Of a DNA stretch of 64,000 nucleotides, positions 8,329 to 17,853 are shown piece after piece. A model generated the notes under the pieces. That model saw only the letters and a list, made by a program, of their open reading frames with translations. It made no database searches and was not told where the DNA came from. How positions within the stretch are numbered: position 1 is the first letter of the stretch; each line of letters opens with the position of its first letter. Location: positions 1 to 64,000 of the forward strand of contig JAJPHL010000059.1 of the NCBI GenBank assembly GCA_021325275.1, written 5' to 3'. The position numbers and the translations under genes were made by a program. The DNA comes from Terriglobia bacterium. GTDB taxonomy: Bacteria; Acidobacteriota; Terriglobia; JAJPHL01.

Positions 8329-9660
8329 GTGACAGAACAAAAAGCGGCGGCGGCCGGAGCGGCTGCCGCACCTGCTGCCGAGATGCCGGGATTCTTCGAA
8401 CGCACCTTCCAGGCGTTCCGCTATCGCGACTTCAGCCTGATGTGGTCGGGCGCGTTCACGTCGACCACCGGCACGTGGATGCAGACCGTCGCGCAAAGTT
8501 GGCTGGTGCTGGACTTGGCGGGCGCGGACTCAGCCGTCTACTTGGGCGTGCTCGGCGCGCTGGTGAACATACCTTACTTGCTGTTCTCGCTGGTCGGCGG
8601 CGTGGTGGCCGATCGCGTGGATCGCCGCGTGTCGCTGCTGGCATCGCAATACACGCAGATGACCTGCGCGTTCATTCTCACGCTGCTGGTGTACTTCCAC
8701 GTAGTACAAATCTGGCACATGATGATCCTGGTTTTCATCGCCGGCACGGGGATGGCGTTCGGCGGTCCCGCGTATTCCGCTCTGGTGCCGGGCTTGGTGC
8801 CGCGCAAGGATCTTTCAAACGCCGTGGCGCTGAATTCGATTCAGTTCAATTTGGCGCGCGTGATCGGTCCGGTGCTCGCGGGACTCGCGATGGGATCGGG
8901 ACCATTGGTGGCGCGCTGGTTGGGACCGCGTCTCTCCGGCATGACGCCGGACTCGGCCGGCGGCGTGGTTTGTTTTTTCCTCAACGGATTGTCGTTCTTC
9001 GCCGTGATCGCCAGCTTGTACATGATCCGCTCCGGTTTCCAGCCGCGCAAGACCAACGAATCGATGCTGGAAGGCATCAAGGCGGGATTTAAGTTTATTC
9101 GCGAGCGCGGGGCTCTTTGGCAGCTCACCGTGCTGGGCTTCGTGAGCACATTTTGTGGCGTTCCGTTACTGACGATGTTGCCGGTAGTGGCGCGCAACAC
9201 GTTTCATCTGGATGCGCAGCGTTATTCCTACATGCTCGCCACGTCGGGAGTCGGCTCGATTCTCGGCGCGTTGACTTACGCCGGCCTTTCGAATCGCAAG
9301 AGGCAAGGACTGCTGGCACTGCGCGTGCAACTGACCTTCGCGGTTCTGTTGGGCGGGTTCGCCTTTTCGAAATTCCTGCCGCTGAGCTATGTCTGTTTGT
9401 TTTTCGGCGGCATGTGCTTACTGACGCTGTTCGCTTCCATCACCTCGCTCGTTCAACTGATCGTCACCGAGGAGATGCGCGGCCGCGTGATGAGCATTTT
9501 CAATCTCGCGTTCCGCTGCGGCATGGTCTTTGGCGATCCGGTGGCGGGCTACCTGGCGAAGCAGTTTTCTCCGGCGCGCGCCTTGTTCGGGCTGAGCGTG
9601 GTGCTGGCGTGCACCGCGACCGGATTCCTCATTTCTTCCTCGGGCGTCAAAGAGCTTTAG
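8329..9660 (+). CDS. MFS transporter (EntS/MFS_3-like)
   Basis: A 443-residue major facilitator with about 12 hydrophobic helices. Characteristic motifs are GVVADRVDRRVSLL after helix 2 and the N-terminal FRYRDFSLMWSGAFTS, typical of the MFS_3 subgroup that includes enterobactin exporter EntS and macrolide exporters. It starts at a GTG directly after the hydrolase TAA, which implies translational coupling. A role in exporting a small molecule is the family expectation; the substrate is unknown. Confidence 0.88.
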   Translation: MTEQKAAAAGAAAAPAAEMPGFFERTFQAFRYRDFSLMWSGAFTSTTGTWMQTVAQSWLVLDLAGADSAVYLGVLGALVNIPYLLFSLVGGVVADRVDRRVSLLASQYTQMTCAFILTLLVYFHVVQIWHMMILVFIAGTGMAFGGPAYSALVPGLVPRKDLSNAVALNSIQFNLARVIGPVLAGLAMGSGPLVARWLGPRLSGMTPDSAGGVVCFFLNGLSFFAVIASLYMIRSGFQPRKTNESMLEGIKAGFKFIRERGALWQLTVLGFVSTFCGVPLLTMLPVVARNTFHLDAQRYSYMLATSGVGSILGALTYAGLSNRKRQGLLALRVQLTFAVLLGGFAFSKFLPLSYVCLFFGGMCLLTLFASITSLVQLIVTEEMRGRVMSIFNLAFRCGMVFGDPVAGYLAKQFSPARALFGLSVVLACTATGFLISSSGVKEL

Positions 9661-9665
9661 AGGCA

Positions 9666-9698
9666 GGTTGCCGGATCAAACCAGGTTTTCCGGCAACC
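9666..9698. repeat. 9-bp stem inverted repeat downstream of the MFS gene
   Basis: GGTTGCCGG and CCGGCAACC flank a 15-base loop, five bases after the MFS stop. No T-tract follows, so it may be a weak or Rho-assisted transcript end, or a dispersed palindrome. Confidence 0.4.
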
Positions 9699-9712
9699 GG
9701 CAACCCTTCTAG

Positions 9713-9741
9713 TTGACTCTCTACCTGAACTCTAGTAGACT
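9713..9741 (+). promoter_or_regulatory. padR-ADOP promoter (TTGACT-N17-TAGACT)
   Basis: TTGACT at 9713-9718, a 17-base spacer and TAGACT at 9736-9741. This is the best sigma-70-type promoter on the plus strand here. The ATG of padR follows only 10 bases after the -10, so the 5' leader would be 3-4 bases at most. The spacer and -10 contain direct and inverted CTAGTAGAC/CTACC words that could bind PadR itself; autorepression is inferred from the family. Confidence 0.6.
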
Positions 9742-9751
9742 GCCTACCAGT

Positions 9752-10093
9752 ATGGAACGCCTCCCCCTCTTGCAAGGCACGCTCGACATGCTCATTCTGC
9801 GCACGCTTCTGTTCGGACCGCTGCACGGCCACGGCATCGCCGTGACCATCCAGCGGCAGTCCGGCGAATTGCTGCTCGTGGATCATGGATCGCTCTACCC
9901 GGCGCTGCAGCGGCTGGAGCGCGCGAGTTTGATCGATGCCGCGTGGGGCGTTTCGGAGCACAATCGCAAGGCGCGGTTTTACAAGCTCACGCGCGCGGGA
10001 CGGAAAAAGCTTCACGCCGAGACGAGCAAGTGGGAAAAAGTTGTGCGTGCGGTGGCGGGCGTGATGGCCCCGGCCGCGAAGGAGGTCCAATGA
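9752..10093 (+). CDS. PadR-family transcriptional regulator
   Basis: A 113-residue winged-helix repressor. The [14 protein letters not shown] start, [11 protein letters not shown] recognition region, [11 protein letters not shown] and [15 protein letters not shown] wing are textbook PadR. Members of this family in Acidobacteria sit directly before ADOP permease genes and presumably control them. The start at ATG 9752 gives the family-typical N-terminus; an upstream in-frame ATG lies inside the promoter. The stop overlaps the next gene by 4 bases (ATGA). Confidence 0.92.
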   Translation: MERLPLLQGTLDMLILRTLLFGPLHGHGIAVTIQRQSGELLLVDHGSLYPALQRLERASLIDAAWGVSEHNRKARFYKLTRAGRKKLHAETSKWEKVVRAVAGVMAPAAKEVQ

Positions 10094-12711
10094 GCTGGTT
10101 CGGACGACGCGACGACGATCTCCGCAACGAGATCCAAGAACACATCGAGATGGAAACGCGCGAAAACATCGCACGCGGCATGACGGAAGAAGCCGCGCGC
10201 CGCGCCGCCGAGCGCACGTTCGGAAACTCCGGCGTCACGCGCGAATTAGTTCGCGAGGGCAAGCCGTTGTTCTGGCTCGATACATTGTGGCAGGACGTGC
10301 GCTACGGAGTCCGCCAGTTGGCGCGCAGTCCGCTGCTCACGGCGATCATTCTGGTGACGCTTACGCTCGGCATCGGACTGAACGGTGCGACGTTTGCGCT
10401 GCTGCAAGGCTCGTTGTTTCGTCCCCACGTGTCGCAGGGCGCCGATCGCTACGTGCAACTCTATCCGGAGACGTGGAACACCGGCCGCCGGATGGTGGAA
10501 GCGGAAAAAACCACCTACGACGATTACTTGGCGTATCGGGCTTCTCTGGCCAAACTCGCCGACGTTGCGGGCTACGCTTTCGTGACACTCGTGCCCGACG
10601 TGGACGACACGCCCCCGTACGCCGCGACGCTGGCATCTTGCAATTTTTTCCACGTGATGGGAGTGGAGCAGCCGGATCTGCCGTCCAACTACGGCCGTTT
10701 GCTGCAAGAAGAAGACTGCTCGAGCGCCGCGCCCGTCGCGGTGATGAGCAAGGAGCTGTGGGAAACGCGCTTCGGCTCCGATCCCAAAATCTTGGGCAAA
10801 ACGGTACATGTGAACAAGCGCGAACTTACGATCGTGGGAATCGCCCCGGCGGAGTTTTGGGGCGGCCGCGATAATCCCGCGCTGTTCATTCCCTACACGG
10901 CGCAGCCGCTACTCTCGCCTGAGAACAATCTGCGCCAGCCGACGGTAGCCTGGCTCCGAATGGCCGGACGCATGATGCCGGGCGTCACGCGCGCCGAAGT
11001 GCAAGCGCAAGCCGCAGTGGTCGCGCAACAACAAGACAAATTGCAGCCGCCGCGCCGCACGATTATCGTGGCCACCGATGGCGCGGACGTCAGCGATCCC
11101 ACCGTGAATCCGCACATCAGCTTCGGGATCTACCTGCTGCTCGGCGTGCCGACGCTCATTTTGATTACTGCATGCGCGAATGCTTCGACGCTGTTGCTCT
11201 CGCGCGCCGTGCGACGCCGCCGCGAGATGGCCGTGCGATTCTCACTGGGGGCCGGACGCCTGCGCTTGTTGCGCATGTTGATCACCGAAGTTCTGTTGCT
11301 CGCCGCCGCGGCCACGGGGATCGCGACGTTGATCGTGTTCTTCGGCCCCAAGGCGCTGATGAACTTCATGGCGATGCGCGGCAATTTTTCGCTGCGTCCC
11401 GACTGGCCCGTGATCCTCTATCTCGGCGGCGCCACGCTTTTCGCCGGATTGGTGGCGGGACTCGCGCCGGCGCTGGAAGCGCTACGAGTCGATTTGGCGA
11501 CGTCAATGAAAGGCGAAGACGGCACCTTGAATCCGCATGCCCGCGGCAAGTGGCAAGCGCGCGAAACGCTGATCGCGACGCAGGTGGCGCTGAGTCTCGC
11601 GTTGCTGACCATGGCGGGATTCTGCTGGCGCAGCTATTTCCGCATTTTCAACGACGATCCCGGATTCGACACGCAGCACTTGATGCTTTCCGGCGTGGGA
11701 TCGCGCGGGCTGAAGTACACACCGCAAGCGTCCGACGCATATTGGAAGACGCTCCTGGAACGCACCAACGGAGTTCCCGGCGTCGACAACGCCGCCTCCG
11801 CAAGCACCCTGCGCGGAGGGGAAATCGAAAGTATTCGCCTGCCAGGACAAGATGCGGAAGCCAACCGGCCCGCCGCGGTGATCAGCGTATCGCCCACGTA
11901 CTTCGAAACGATCGGTTTGCAACTTTTGCGCGGGCGTTCGTTTTCACCGGAGGAAGCACGCCTTGCCAATCCCAACGTAGTGGTCATCTCCGCCAGGTTG
12001 GCGCAATCGCTGTGGCCGGGACAAGACGCGCTGGGCAAAACACTGGTGGCCGCCGCCGATCCCAAACGCACGTTGCAAGTGGTCGGCGTCGCGCCCGACA
12101 CAAAGTCAGGACTCTTCTTCGACGCCGACTATCTCTTCTATCGCGTGCGCACTGGCGGCGACATGAGCGACACGCTGTTGGTGCATTTCCACAGCGATCC
12201 CGACAAACTCGCGGTCGCGTTGCGCAAGATCATTCGCGAACTCGAGCCGCAAGTCACGCCCGCGCCGCGCACTATGGCGTCGCTGATCGAATTCACCACC
12301 GACCACATTTGGAGGGCCTCGCGCGTAATCCTGATGCTGGCTTTGCTTCCGGTGATCATGTCGGTGATTTCGATTTACGGCGTGGCCTCGTTCGCCGCCG
12401 CGCAACGCACGCGCGAAATCGGCATCCGCATGACGCTCGGTGCCAGCCGCGCCACGGTGGTGCGGCTGCTGCTACGCTCGGTAGCCACGCCCATCGCCAC
12501 CGGATTGGTCGCGGGCCTCACGCTGGCAATTGCCGTGTCGGGCGTGGTCACGCAAGCGTTGAAGGAAGCGCCCGTCAGGATCGACGCTCATGATCCTGTC
12601 GCATATTTGGGCGCAGGAGTGTTGTTGGCGTTCACAACGCTGCTCGCCGTGATTGGGCCGGCGAGGCGCGCGGCGTCCGCGGATCCGGCGCGGGCATTGC
12701 GTCACGATTAG
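10090..12711 (+). CDS. ADOP family duplicated permease (MacB/FtsX-like)
   Basis: An 873-residue acidobacterial duplicated orphan permease. Residues 1-75 are the soluble N-terminal segment ([18 protein letters not shown]). Then come two copies of helix - MacB periplasmic domain - three-helix FtsX core. The first core is near 360-480 ([20 protein letters not shown]), the second at the C-terminus ([20 protein letters not shown]). ADOPs usually lack a linked ATPase gene, and none is nearby. The start ATG overlaps the padR stop and follows AAGGAGG. Likely substrate unknown; the PadR link suggests induction by a small molecule or stress. Confidence 0.93.
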   Translation: MSWFGRRDDDLRNEIQEHIEMETRENIARGMTEEAARRAAERTFGNSGVTRELVREGKPLFWLDTLWQDVRYGVRQLARSPLLTAIILVTLTLGIGLNGATFALLQGSLFRPHVSQGADRYVQLYPETWNTGRRMVEAEKTTYDDYLAYRASLAKLADVAGYAFVTLVPDVDDTPPYAATLASCNFFHVMGVEQPDLPSNYGRLLQEEDCSSAAPVAVMSKELWETRFGSDPKILGKTVHVNKRELTIVGIAPAEFWGGRDNPALFIPYTAQPLLSPENNLRQPTVAWLRMAGRMMPGVTRAEVQAQAAVVAQQQDKLQPPRRTIIVATDGADVSDPTVNPHISFGIYLLLGVPTLILITACANASTLLLSRAVRRRREMAVRFSLGAGRLRLLRMLITEVLLLAAAATGIATLIVFFGPKALMNFMAMRGNFSLRPDWPVILYLGGATLFAGLVAGLAPALEALRVDLATSMKGEDGTLNPHARGKWQARETLIATQVALSLALLTMAGFCWRSYFRIFNDDPGFDTQHLMLSGVGSRGLKYTPQASDAYWKTLLERTNGVPGVDNAASASTLRGGEIESIRLPGQDAEANRPAAVISVSPTYFETIGLQLLRGRSFSPEEARLANPNVVVISARLAQSLWPGQDALGKTLVAAADPKRTLQVVGVAPDTKSGLFFDADYLFYRVRTGGDMSDTLLVHFHSDPDKLAVALRKIIRELEPQVTPAPRTMASLIEFTTDHIWRASRVILMLALLPVIMSVISIYGVASFAAAQRTREIGIRMTLGASRATVVRLLLRSVATPIATGLVAGLTLAIAVSGVVTQALKEAPVRIDAHDPVAYLGAGVLLAFTTLLAVIGPARRAASADPARALRHD

Positions 12712-12786
12712 CGCGAAGCGTAGGCAATGGGCCGGTGATTGGAACTTCAAGTGCTCGAAGCGCGTATGATAGATTGAGAACGCGCT

Positions 12787-13308
12787 ATGCCGTATTGCAT
12801 CCATTGCGGAAGTTCGATGGGAACGAGTGATCGCTTCTGCGCTCACTGCGGAGGTCCGCAAGCGGCGCCGCCCAGCACGCCACCGCCTCCGCCTGACGAT
12901 CCAACGGCAACTCAACCGATCGGAACCGTACCGCCACCGGGCACAGCGCGCGGACCGCAAACCAAGCCGAACGTCGCGGCGATGCTGTGCTACATTCCCG
13001 TGGTCGGTTGGCTGGCGGCGATTTTTTTTCTGATCTCCGACGACTATCGCCGCGTTCGCTTCGTCCATTTCCACTCGCTGCAAGCGTTGTATCTGTGGGC
13101 CGCATTTTGGGTGGTTCGCATCTGCTTTGGTTTCACGTCCAATCTGTTTTTTGAACCGTGGACGATGCACTTCAACAGCAATCCGCTGGTCAGCACGCTA
13201 CGAATGGCGATGCTGGTGATTCAAATCGTAGGCATCGTGAAAACAGTCAAGGGCGAACAATTCCATTTGCCGGTCGTCGGCGAATTAGCCGAACGATCGA
13301 TGGTGTAG
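12787..13308 (+). CDS. Zinc-ribbon membrane protein, DUF4870-like
   Basis: A 173-residue protein. Residues 4-22 hold two CxxC pairs (CIHCG ... CAHCG), a zinc ribbon. A proline-rich linker spans about 25-60. The membrane part has three or four helices with the signature RRVRFVHFHSLQALYLW, as in DUF4870/Tic20-like proteins. Its role is unknown. A TATGAT box at 12765 may be its promoter. Confidence 0.75.
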   Translation: MPYCIHCGSSMGTSDRFCAHCGGPQAAPPSTPPPPPDDPTATQPIGTVPPPGTARGPQTKPNVAAMLCYIPVVGWLAAIFFLISDDYRRVRFVHFHSLQALYLWAAFWVVRICFGFTSNLFFEPWTMHFNSNPLVSTLRMAMLVIQIVGIVKTVKGEQFHLPVVGELAERSMV

Positions 13309-13314
13309 CCGAAA

Positions 13315-14658
13315 TTGGCCGCACCCGCACTCGCTCCTCAACCTCAAACTCCGCGCAAGAAAGTCGGACTTCTGGCGCTGACGGCGATCCTCTACTTCAC
13401 CGTGTCCGGTGGACCGTTCGGTTTGGAACCAGCCATCGGCGCGGCGGGCCCGCTGCTGGCAGTGGCGCTGATCGTACTCGTTCCTGTGTTGAGCGCATTT
13501 CCGACGGCCTTCATGGTGGCGGAACTGTCCGCGGCCATGCCTGTCGAGGGCGGATTCTATCGCTGGGTGGATCGCGCGATGGGTCGCGCGTGGGGATTTC
13601 AAGAAGCGTGGTGGAGTTTCATCTGCGCCTTGCCGGACATGGCGATTTATCCCGTGTTGTTCACCGCGTACGCCGATCAATGGCTGCATCTTTCGCGCAT
13701 GGGAAAGTTCGGCGTGTCGCTGGCGGTGATTTGGTTCGGAACGGCGCTGAACATTTTGGGCGTGAGCGCGGTCGGAACAACGGCGGTGATCTCGGGCGTG
13801 CTGGTGATCGCGCCGTTCGCGGTTTTCACGGCGATGGGATTTCACGCGCCCGCCGGCGGCGCGATTGTTTGGAGCACGTCGCCCGCGACGCAAGGCGGAT
13901 TTCTCGCCGCGCTCAGCATCGTTCTGTGGAATTACACGGGATTCGATAACTTGAGCCTGGTCGGCGGGGAAGTCGACAAACCCGAACGAAATTATCCAAT
14001 CGCGCTGATTGGCGGGCTGGCGCTAATTCTCGCGACGTACTTGGGTCCGCTGCTGGCGGGATTGCGCTTGTCGCCGGATCCCGCCGGATGGTCCGAGGGC
14101 GTTTTTCCATCGCTCGCCAAATCGCTGCCGGGCGGCGCGACGCTCGCGGCGTGGCTGCTGGCCGGGGCGCTGGTGAGCACGTTCACGCTCTTCAACAGCT
14201 TGATGCTTTCCTACTCGCGATTGCCGATGGTGTTGGCCGAAGACGGATACTTTCCGCCATTCATGGCGCGCGTGAACAGCCGCGGCGTGCCGGTGGCGAC
14301 GCTGGTGGTTTCCTCGCTTTTCTACAGCGTGCTGGCATTGCTGAGCTATCAGCGGCTCGCCGTGTTGTACGCGCTCGTCTACACGCTGTCGATTGTGCTG
14401 GAATTCATCGCCTTGTGGATCTTGCGGCGGCGCGAGCCGGACATGCCGCGGCCGTTCCGCGTACCGGGCGGCCAAGCGGGTCTTGTGTATACGGTGGTGG
14501 TGCCGCTGATTGTCTCCGGCGTTGTCGTGGGATCGACGCTGTGGGAAGGCGTGAAGGAACCGCAGTGGCTCGTGCTGGCGTTGGCCGCCGCGATTTCGGG
14601 ATGGCCGGCGTGGTTGTTGCTGAAGGGTCGCGGGAAAATAGGGACGACTTCCGCCTAA
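13315..14658 (+). CDS. APC-family amino acid / polyamine permease
   Basis: A 447-residue secondary transporter of the amino acid-polyamine-organocation superfamily with about 12 helices. Helix 1 contains the unwound GGPFGLE substrate-binding motif (about 32-38), and [13 protein letters not shown] follows helix 2. The overall pattern resembles the plant-type polyamine uptake/LAT-like branch. It starts at TTG, 6 bases after the previous stop; no better start exists before the conserved first helix. The stop overlaps the convergent glycosylase stop by four bases. Confidence 0.85.
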   Translation: MAAPALAPQPQTPRKKVGLLALTAILYFTVSGGPFGLEPAIGAAGPLLAVALIVLVPVLSAFPTAFMVAELSAAMPVEGGFYRWVDRAMGRAWGFQEAWWSFICALPDMAIYPVLFTAYADQWLHLSRMGKFGVSLAVIWFGTALNILGVSAVGTTAVISGVLVIAPFAVFTAMGFHAPAGGAIVWSTSPATQGGFLAALSIVLWNYTGFDNLSLVGGEVDKPERNYPIALIGGLALILATYLGPLLAGLRLSPDPAGWSEGVFPSLAKSLPGGATLAAWLLAGALVSTFTLFNSLMLSYSRLPMVLAEDGYFPPFMARVNSRGVPVATLVVSSLFYSVLALLSYQRLAVLYALVYTLSIVLEFIALWILRRREPDMPRPFRVPGGQAGLVYTVVVPLIVSGVVVGSTLWEGVKEPQWLVLALAAAISGWPAWLLLKGRGKIGTTSA

Positions 14659-15557
14659 GCGCCATCAAGGCGCGCTTCCAACTCCTCGAGCGTGCGTGGC
14701 CAGTCCGATCCCAAGAGGCGTGAGAGCGCGCGATCCGCCAGAAGCTTTCCGCCGGTCTGGCACGCCGGACAATAGTTCGTTTCATTCGCGGCATAGCGAA
14801 TCCGCTGAATTTTTGTGCCGCATACCGGGCACGGTTGCTTGTATTTTCCGTGTACCGCCATCTCCGGCCGAAACGCCGTGACTTTTTCCGGAAAACCGCC
14901 GGCTCTCTCCGCACGCATGCGATCAATCCATTCCGTTAGCACCGAGCGAATCGCGTTGTGCAGGGCGGTGATTTGCGCTTCCGTGAGCCGGGTGGTCCAA
15001 GTGACCGGTGAAAGCTTGGCGCGATGCAGGATTTCGTCGGAATACGCGTTGCCGATTCCGCTAAACATGCGGGGGTCGGTGAGCGCGCGCTTCAACGTGT
15101 GGTTGCGCGACGTAAGCGCGCGCGCAAATTCTTGGGCGCCGGCGTTGAGAATCTCCAGTCCTCCAGGATTGAGCGTCCGCAATCCCGCTTCGCCGGCAAC
15201 CACGTGGAGCGACGCGCGCCGCTGCGATCCTGCTTCGGTGAGCAGCAGCGATCCGTGCGCGAAATCGAGCGAGGCGAGACCGCGCTTGCCTGGAAGCTTC
15301 CCACCCGCCTTGGTCCAATGCAAGCGTCCGGCGATCATCAGGTGCAGCACGAGCCACAGGTCACCGTCCACGCCGATGGCGATGCGTTTCCCAACGCGGC
15401 GAATCGCGCGAACCACGCGTCCAAACGATTTTTCCAGGCGTGGATCAACCGTACGGAGTAAGAACGGGCTCCCCAAGCGCACGCGAACGAGCTCGCGACC
15501 GAGCGTGCGTTCTTCGATCGCTTCAACGTACGCGGTAATATCGGGAAGCTCGGGCAT
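14655..15557 (-). CDS. Fpg/Nei-family DNA glycosylase with C-terminal extension
   Basis: A 300-residue base-excision repair enzyme. The mature N-terminus PELPDI supplies the catalytic Pro and Glu, which fixes the start at ATG 15557 instead of an ATG 9 bases earlier. The helix-two-turn-helix is near 165-180 ([14 protein letters not shown]). The zinc finger has CPVC and CPAC pairs near 243-267. Typical Fpg proteins end right after the finger; this one continues about 30 residues ([20 protein letters not shown]). It should excise oxidised purines or pyrimidines, with specificity undetermined. Convergent with the APC gene. Confidence 0.9.
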   Translation of the reverse strand: MPELPDITAYVEAIEERTLGRELVRVRLGSPFLLRTVDPRLEKSFGRVVRAIRRVGKRIAIGVDGDLWLVLHLMIAGRLHWTKAGGKLPGKRGLASLDFAHGSLLLTEAGSQRRASLHVVAGEAGLRTLNPGGLEILNAGAQEFARALTSRNHTLKRALTDPRMFSGIGNAYSDEILHRAKLSPVTWTTRLTEAQITALHNAIRSVLTEWIDRMRAERAGGFPEKVTAFRPEMAVHGKYKQPCPVCGTKIQRIRYAANETNYCPACQTGGKLLADRALSRLLGSDWPRTLEELEARLDGA

Positions 15558-15561
15558 CGAG

Positions 15562-15596
15562 TGCAAAAACGAAAGCGGCCCCGTTTCCGGGGCCGC
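15562..15596 (-). terminator. Intrinsic terminator of the PEP-CTERM gene
   Basis: A 9-bp GC stem (GCGGCCCCG with CGGGGCCGC, loop of four) is followed on the minus strand by TTTCGTTTTT. It lies between the PEP-CTERM stop at 15643 and the glycosylase start at 15557, so it ends the former transcript and insulates the repair gene. Confidence 0.85.
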
Positions 15597-15642
15597 TCCG
15601 CTGTAGGACTTGTCTGTTTCTACTTCAAACTAACGATTTTTG

Positions 15643-16920
15643 TTATGCCTTAACGGTCGACTTCTTGCGCAAACGGCGGGCAGCCACCAAAAGACCGCTG
15701 CCGAAGAGCAACAGCGTCGTCGGCTCGGGCGTGTTCTGGCTCTGCGTCAACAGGGTAACCTGATTGATTGCAAAGTTCACGTCCGCACCTTCTGCCTGGT
15801 TAAAGCTGTATCCCGACAGTACGACCGTGCCGACACCGTACGGATCGTTGGTCGTGAAGCCGAAGAACACCGGATCGCCGTTGGTGTCGCTGTTGACCGT
15901 CACGTAGCCAAGGAGCTGCACGTTCGAATCGTTGTAGCCACTGCAAGGCAGATCGTTAGGGTCAGGGGTGGCGCAATCGTTGCTGGTGTCGTTGCCCTGA
16001 TTGTCGGTCATTTGCTGGTCGAAGTAATCGTAGCACTGGATGTCCGGAGCTTCGGCCGTGGTGATGATCGCGGAACTGTTGTCGTTGCAACCCGGCGTGG
16101 CACCGTAGATCGCGAAGGTCACGCTGAACGGACCCAACACCGTCTGATTGAAGATGTTGGTTTGGTCCATCTGGATATCGAAGCCCACGCCCGTGATGAT
16201 CGCGTTGGTGTTCGTTCCAGGAACCCAGCAAGCCGGATCTTGATCGTAGTTCGTGGTGCACTGGTGACCATGGCTGTCGATCCGGTTCGGGTCATAGTGA
16301 GCACCCGTCGTGCTGGTATCCCAGTTCATGCCCAACCCCTGACCGCTCAACGTGCCGGTCAGCAAGTTAGCGTACTGCTGGGTGGGCATGTTTCCGAACT
16401 GGTTGGTGATCGAGAGAAGATCCGTATTGTCACCGTTGTTCGGGAACTGCGCCGTGGAGGGCACTTGGCCGACCGAATAGCCCGTGCCGTTCACGCCACC
16501 GCCATACGGCGGATTCGGGAAGTTGCCAGCCGAGCCGGTGCCCTGACCAGGTCCGTTGTTGAAAAAGACCGGGCTGACGCTGTAAATGTTCGGGTTGCCG
16601 TTGGGCACACCATCGACAGGATTGACTTCCCAGTTGATCGTGTCCAGATACTGTTGACCCGACGCGGCAATGAAGCTCGGGCGGTCAGGCGTTGCAGGCG
16701 GATACGGGCCAGACTGCAACGGAAAGGAATAGGGGCTAGAACAAAAAGTGGTGAGCACAGGAGGCACAAAGGCTGGTCCCGAAGGCGTATATTGAGCTTG
16801 CGAATTGGTTCCGTACGAACCAAACGGGCTTTGCGAGCAGACGAGCGGACCCGCCCAAGCCACCATCGTTCCCAGTGTCACCAGTGCCACAACACCAACA
16901 ATTTTAATCATTCTCTTCAC
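15643..16920 (-). CDS. PEP-CTERM sorting-domain extracellular protein
   Basis: A 425-residue secreted protein. A signal peptide is at the N-terminus (cleavage near VAWA). The long central region is rich in Asn, Gly and Pro, and no enzymatic domain is recognised. The C-terminus is a canonical PEP-CTERM tag: PEPTT, a hydrophobic helix, then AARRLRKK. Such proteins are cut and anchored by an exosortase, often for export of biofilm matrix. GTG 16920 is chosen because GAAGGAGG lies 8 bases upstream; ATG 16926 is possible but only 2 bases from the RBS. A sigma-54-like promoter is upstream and a terminator downstream, so it is monocistronic. Confidence 0.9.
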   Translation of the reverse strand: MKRMIKIVGVVALVTLGTMVAWAGPLVCSQSPFGSYGTNSQAQYTPSGPAFVPPVLTTFCSSPYSFPLQSGPYPPATPDRPSFIAASGQQYLDTINWEVNPVDGVPNGNPNIYSVSPVFFNNGPGQGTGSAGNFPNPPYGGGVNGTGYSVGQVPSTAQFPNNGDNTDLLSITNQFGNMPTQQYANLLTGTLSGQGLGMNWDTSTTGAHYDPNRIDSHGHQCTTNYDQDPACWVPGTNTNAIITGVGFDIQMDQTNIFNQTVLGPFSVTFAIYGATPGCNDNSSAIITTAEAPDIQCYDYFDQQMTDNQGNDTSNDCATPDPNDLPCSGYNDSNVQLLGYVTVNSDTNGDPVFFGFTTNDPYGVGTVVLSGYSFNQAEGADVNFAINQVTLLTQSQNTPEPTTLLLFGSGLLVAARRLRKKSTVKA

Positions 16921-16972
16921 AGACATGTCCTCCTTCAAACCAAGAAACATATAGTCCTACGCGGCTTAAATA

Positions 16973-16988
16973 AGCACGCCACATGCCA
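16973..16988 (-). promoter_or_regulatory. Predicted sigma-54 (-24/-12) promoter
   Basis: The minus strand reads TGGCAT-N5-GTGCT, preserving the GG and GC dinucleotides at the exact sigma-54 spacing (consensus TGGCAC-N5-TTGCA). Transcription would start near 16962, leaving a leader of about 40 bases containing the GAAGGAGG RBS. PEP-CTERM genes in other bacteria are known to be controlled by the PrsK/PrsR system with sigma-54. Confidence 0.6.
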
Positions 16989-17130
16989 AACCATTAGGCC
17001 TTCCTAAGATGACTTCCGGTCGGATTATCAATCTGTTACAGGAAAACCAAGGGGGTACCCACCAACCCTTGCGCAAAGAAGTGCACAATTCGGGCAAAAG
17101 TGGGATAACATTCGGGGCTCCGGGGACCGC

Positions 17131-17832
17131 ATGCCAAGCCCACTAGTACTACTAGAAGCGCGCGTGATCGCATGCGAAAGGTGTCCCCGGCTGAGGCGAT
17201 ATTGCAGCGAAGTCGCGAGCACGAAAAAGCGCGCCTTTCTTGAATGGAAATACTGGGGCCGCCCCGTGCCTTCATTCGGCGACCCGAAGGCTCGGTTGCT
17301 GATCATCGGACTCGCGCCCGCGGCGCATGGCGCAAATCGCACGGGACGAATGTTCACCGGCGATCGCAGCGGTGATTTTCTCTACGACGCGCTGCATCGC
17401 ACCGGCTTCGCATCGCAGCCGTCATCGATGAGCCGCGAAGACGGTTTGAAACTCCACGATTGCTACATCACGGCGGCCGTGCGTTGCGCGCCGCCAGACA
17501 ACAAGCCGTCGCCGGAGGAAACGAAAAACTGCGCGGAATACTTGCAGCGCGAATTGGAACTGTTGCGCCAGATTCGCGTGGTGGTGGCGCTGGGAAGATT
17601 CGCGTTCGACGCGTATTTGCGAATGCGTCCCATTCCCGGCGCGCGATTCTCCCACGGCGCATTCGCGCGGCCCGTTAACGAACGCTTGCCGGTATTGATC
17701 GCGTCGTATCACCCGAGCCAGCAAAATACGTTCACCGGAAAACTGACGATGGCCATGCTGGTGGACGTTTTCCGCCGGGCTCACGAGGCGCTGGAATTGC
17801 CGCCGGCGAGCCCGACACGCGGACCCCGGTGA
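17131..17832 (+). CDS. Family-5 uracil-DNA glycosylase (UdgB)
   Basis: A 233-residue repair enzyme removing uracil (and often hypoxanthine) from DNA. Motif A reads GLAPAAHGANRTGRMFTGD (about 60-78), motif B SYHPSQQNTFTG (about 191-202). An N-terminal CERC pair and C(111), C(118) could provide iron-sulfur cluster ligands, as usual in families 4 and 5. The motif A residue after GLAP is Ala as in family 5, not the Glu of family 4. Second base-excision glycosylase in this section, but on its own transcript. Confidence 0.92.
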   Translation: MPSPLVLLEARVIACERCPRLRRYCSEVASTKKRAFLEWKYWGRPVPSFGDPKARLLIIGLAPAAHGANRTGRMFTGDRSGDFLYDALHRTGFASQPSSMSREDGLKLHDCYITAAVRCAPPDNKPSPEETKNCAEYLQRELELLRQIRVVVALGRFAFDAYLRMRPIPGARFSHGAFARPVNERLPVLIASYHPSQQNTFTGKLTMAMLVDVFRRAHEALELPPASPTRGPR

Positions 17833-17853
17833 TATACTGCCGCGCAAAACTAC

